64,000 bases of DNA from Microbulbifer sp. MKSA007 (GTDB taxonomy: Bacteria; Pseudomonadota; Gammaproteobacteria; Pseudomonadales; Cellvibrionaceae), in contig CP128433.1 of NCBI GenBank assembly GCA_032615215.1, positions 2,005,501 to 2,069,500 of the forward strand, read 5' to 3'. The notes below the pieces were generated by a model that had not been told where the DNA came from, searched no databases, and worked only from the letters and a program-made list of their open reading frames with translations. Positions 61,542 through 64,000 of the stretch are shown piece by piece. The translations under genes and the position numbers were made by a program. Every line of letters begins with the position of its first letter. Positions within the stretch are counted from its first letter, which is position 1.

Positions 61542-63998
61542 ATGCAGTCCCGCGCCCCAAAACATATTTTGCCCACCTTGTTGGCACTGTTGTTGGCCGT
61601 AGTTCCCGTATCGAGTTTTGCGCAAGCCCAGCAGGGCAATACAGCGTTGATCGAATTCAGTTTGCCTGCGGGTAATCTGGGAGATGTGCTCAACCTCTAC
61701 TCGCGTCAGGCTGGGGTAACGCTCTCTTTCGACGAGAACCTGGTGGAAACTATTTCTGTTCCAGCACTATTTGGTAGCTACCGTGCAGAAGAAGCTCTGT
61801 TGAGCTTGCTGCGGGGCACCAACCTGCAAGCGGTTCCCGTTGGTAGCGGAGCCTGGTTGATCCAGTCCGCTGGCGAGCAGGATCTGATGGTGCTGGACAG
61901 CATTCAGGTTGAGACCCGTGATGGCGGTGAAAAAGACCAGGTATTTCGCGAGTCCGGTTCAGTAAATATTCTCACCCAGGAAAATATTGAGCGCTTTCGC
62001 GGTACCAGTGTTGGCGATATTTTTCAGGGCACCCCCGGTGTACTTATCAGTGAAAACCGCAATTCCGGTGGTCTGGATGTCAATATTCGCGGTATGCAAG
62101 GGCAGGGCAGGGTTCCTGTCTTAATCGATGGCAGTCGCCAGGAAACAACGATTTATCGTGGTTATGCCGGGGTTTCCAGTCGCAGTTATATTGACCCAGA
62201 TCTGATTGGGTCCTTGCGTATTGATAAGGGGCCGGTAATGGGTGCCGAGGGCACTGGCGCTACCGGTGGCGTTGTCAGTGTAAATACCCTGAGAGCGGAA
62301 GATGTCGTAAAACCCGGCGAATTGTCGGGTTTCCGTGTTCGTGTCAGTGGTATTGGAAACAATAGCGAGGCTCCAGAGGCTGGTACTTACGCTGGTTACC
62401 ACTTGCCGCGCCCTGTTTATCGCTCCGATTGCCGCTTTGCAAGTGATTGCACCGCTGACTATACAATGCCGGACAGCTTTGCGCCGGACCATGGAATGGA
62501 TAGGCCCAGCCTGTTGGATTTTGAGGGTTACGCGGCGAGCTTTGCGGGCGCCCAGCGTTTTGAGTGGGGTGATCTGGTATTGGCTCACGCCCAGCGCGAA
62601 CAGGGAAATTACTATGCGGGTACTGATGGCCCCGCGCCGGAAGTGGTTATTGGTGAGCCTCAAGAAATGGCTTGGTATACCGAGACTAAGGTTGAGCTGG
62701 AGAGTGAACTGGGAGAAAGCATCCCTTACCGCGCCGGGGAGCGGATTCCGAATACTAGTTTTTCTAGCGATTCCTGGTTGTTAAAAAGCAGTCTCCATTT
62801 GCCAAAAGACCAAAGTCTTGAGCTGGGCTATATCCGCTATAACAGTATCTTTGGTGAGATGATGCCCTCGCAAGTTCTTTCAAATTTCGGTCAGGCGCGC
62901 GAGTGGCTCGATAGTGAAGTGCTTAACCAAACCTACACTGCACGCTATCGTTGGCAGCCGGTGGAATATGATTGGGCCGACTTGCGTGTCAATTTTTGGC
63001 ACACCGATGCGGTCACTGATCTGAACACACCGAATATATTCTCTATCGAGGTGGAGGATAATATTGCGCGAAATGACGATTATCAGCGCTTTGGCCTTGA
63101 TATCACCAATAGTATGCGCTTCTACCCCATGGGTGAATTGCGCTGGGATTATGGTGTTTCTGCACAGTGGGAAGACTTGGATAGCGATACCCAGACCGCT
63201 GAAGGTATTTATGCGGGTTCCCGCAGTGGTGGGCGCGATGAGTACAGCTTGTTCACCGGTATTGAATGGCAACCGTGGCCGGAGTGGACGCTGGAGTCTG
63301 GAGTTCGTTATACCCATTTCTCTTCAAAAGACAATAATCCCCTCCCGTTGAGCATTGATTCCGATTTTTGTGTAGATAATGGGGAAGGGGGCTGTGAGGA
63401 CGTTTACTACAGCAATAGTCGCTCCGGTACTGCACCTATTGTGGTTTTGACATGGGAGCCGATCAAGGGTTTGCAATTCTATGCCCGCCATGCGCAGGCT
63501 TTGCGTATGCCGAGCCTGTTTGAAGGTACCACTGGTTTCTCATCGAGCCCCGCACTGGATATCACCCTTAAGCCTGAGCATGCAAAAAATAATGAGGTTG
63601 GGATTAATTATCTTAACGGCCAGTTATTTGAAACTCATCATCAACTCCGAGCGAAAGTTGCTTACTTCGAAAACCATGTTGACGATTATTTGACTCGCAC
63701 CGGGGTCAACGCCGATGAAGAAAAGCAAGGTAGCGGTATCTCCGATTTATTCCGTATGCGAAATATCGATAGCCTCGACCTTGAAGGTTTTGAGTTCAAC
63801 CTTGGATACGATGCCCTCTGGTGGTTAGTTGAGCTGAGTGCTACCAAATACAGCCACATTGAAGTCTGTGATGTTGCCAGCTATGTGCGTACTTACTGCA
63901 CGGATTGGGGTATAGAAAACAGTTATTTCAATAATATGGTCCCACCTAACTGGCATGCCAGTGCGCATATTGGCTTGCGTTTATTCCAGGAAAAATTG
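61542..63998 (+). CDS. TonB-dependent outer-membrane receptor with STN signalling domain (3' truncated)
   Basis: The frame is open from ATG 61542 to the right edge (over 818 codons). Signal peptide 1-29, then the STN/secretin-TonB domain (F-S-L-P-A-G-N-L-G-D-V-L, Y-S-R-Q-A-G-V-T-L-S-F-D), which contacts FecR. The plug has V-L-I-S-E-N-R-N-S-G-G-L-D-V-N-I-R-G-M-Q. The barrel follows, with the receptor signature A-L-R-M-P-S-L-F-E-G-T and many aromatic strands. The adjacent heme oxygenase and FecIR make haem, haemophore or siderophore iron the likely cargo. The C-terminus is outside the window. Confidence 0.93.
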   Translation, partial: MQSRAPKHILPTLLALLLAVVPVSSFAQAQQGNTALIEFSLPAGNLGDVLNLYSRQAGVTLSFDENLVETISVPALFGSYRAEEALLSLLRGTNLQAVPVGSGAWLIQSAGEQDLMVLDSIQVETRDGGEKDQVFRESGSVNILTQENIERFRGTSVGDIFQGTPGVLISENRNSGGLDVNIRGMQGQGRVPVLIDGSRQETTIYRGYAGVSSRSYIDPDLIGSLRIDKGPVMGAEGTGATGGVVSVNTLRAEDVVKPGELSGFRVRVSGIGNNSEAPEAGTYAGYHLPRPVYRSDCRFASDCTADYTMPDSFAPDHGMDRPSLLDFEGYAASFAGAQRFEWGDLVLAHAQREQGNYYAGTDGPAPEVVIGEPQEMAWYTETKVELESELGESIPYRAGERIPNTSFSSDSWLLKSSLHLPKDQSLELGYIRYNSIFGEMMPSQVLSNFGQAREWLDSEVLNQTYTARYRWQPVEYDWADLRVNFWHTDAVTDLNTPNIFSIEVEDNIARNDDYQRFGLDITNSMRFYPMGELRWDYGVSAQWEDLDSDTQTAEGIYAGSRSGGRDEYSLFTGIEWQPWPEWTLESGVRYTHFSSKDNNPLPLSIDSDFCVDNGEGGCEDVYYSNSRSGTAPIVVLTWEPIKGLQFYARHAQALRMPSLFEGTTGFSSSPALDITLKPEHAKNNEVGINYLNGQLFETHHQLRAKVAYFENHVDDYLTRTGVNADEEKQGSGISDLFRMRNIDSLDLEGFEFNLGYDALWWLVELSATKYSHIEVCDVASYVRTYCTDWGIENSYFNNMVPPNWHASAHIGLRLFQEKL

Positions 63999-64000
63999 GA

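Noticed and set aside
62121..62663. 180-codon antisense ORF in the TonB-dependent receptor
   Set aside because: The receptor reading frame is continuous with correct motifs through this stretch; the antisense ORF is a composition shadow.
1..64000. CRISPR arrays, rRNA/tRNA genes, prophage or insertion sequences
   Set aside because: No regularly spaced repeats, no transposase, integrase or phage structural genes, and no cloverleaf-like sequence were noticed on reading through; a dedicated scan was not possible.

Overview
The window looks like chromosomal DNA from a marine, polysaccharide-degrading gammaproteobacterium of the Microbulbifer / Cellvibrionales type. This is inferred from gene content: a secreted chitin-active LPMO with two chitin-binding modules, a polysaccharide-lyase-like protein with a Cys-rich tail, yebG with a LexA box, the yjfI-M-C operon, RND efflux, and a TonB/FecIR haem-iron module. 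No rRNA, tRNA, CRISPR array, phage or transposase gene was seen.

Layout. 1-8.7 kb: tail of a secreted PL14-like protein, a frameshifted truC, the RNA ligase rtcB behind a possible small RNA, an arfA-like small gene, a YchJ-family gene, and a TetR-MFP-RND efflux operon with a palindromic operator. 8.8-15.5 kb: PhoX-like lipoprotein, secreted HNH nuclease, frameshifted SF1 helicase/nuclease, small secreted protein, DUF6471 protein. 15.6-20.7 kb: envelope-stress operon yjfI-yjfJ(PspA)-K+ channel-yjfK-yjfL-yjfM-yjfC. 20.7-29.7 kb: PagL-like lipid A deacylase, AA10 LPMO, then two decayed gene copies (a hybrid kinase and a second LPMO), a vanadium-haloperoxidase-like enzyme and the intact PAS hybrid kinase. 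30-37.4 kb: two amidohydrolases, MAPEG, yebG with LexA box and a possible divergent SOS RNA, LysE exporter, DUF924, and an ECF sigma operon. 37.5-46 kb: low-density AT-rich stretch with hydrolases, a GST, an unknown membrane protein and long gene-free gaps. 46.6-51.6 kb: a tightly coupled minus-strand operon encoding a tandem methyltransferase-like protein, a ZorA/MotA-like stator, a ZorB/OmpA-like partner and a Zn-knuckle protein, directly downstream of a bactofilin. 52-56.4 kb: XRE membrane regulator, PhzF, CopD-like, DUF454. 56.7-64 kb: haem/iron module (heme oxygenase, ExbB, ExbD, TonB; divergent FecI-FecR and an STN-type TonB-dependent receptor running off the window).

The best candidate for an undescribed system is the 46.6-51.0 kb stator operon. 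It resembles the ZorAB half of Zorya defence, but none of the usual ZorC/D/E partners is present; a tandem methyltransferase-like protein and a Cys-knuckle protein stand in their place.

Caution: five genes (truC, helicase, yjfC, a small lipoprotein, the tandem methyltransferase) are each broken by one single-base indel in a homopolymer of 4-6 bases, and each restores to a full-length protein when that one base is corrected. This points to sequencing error rather than pseudogenes, so they are annotated here as whole genes.
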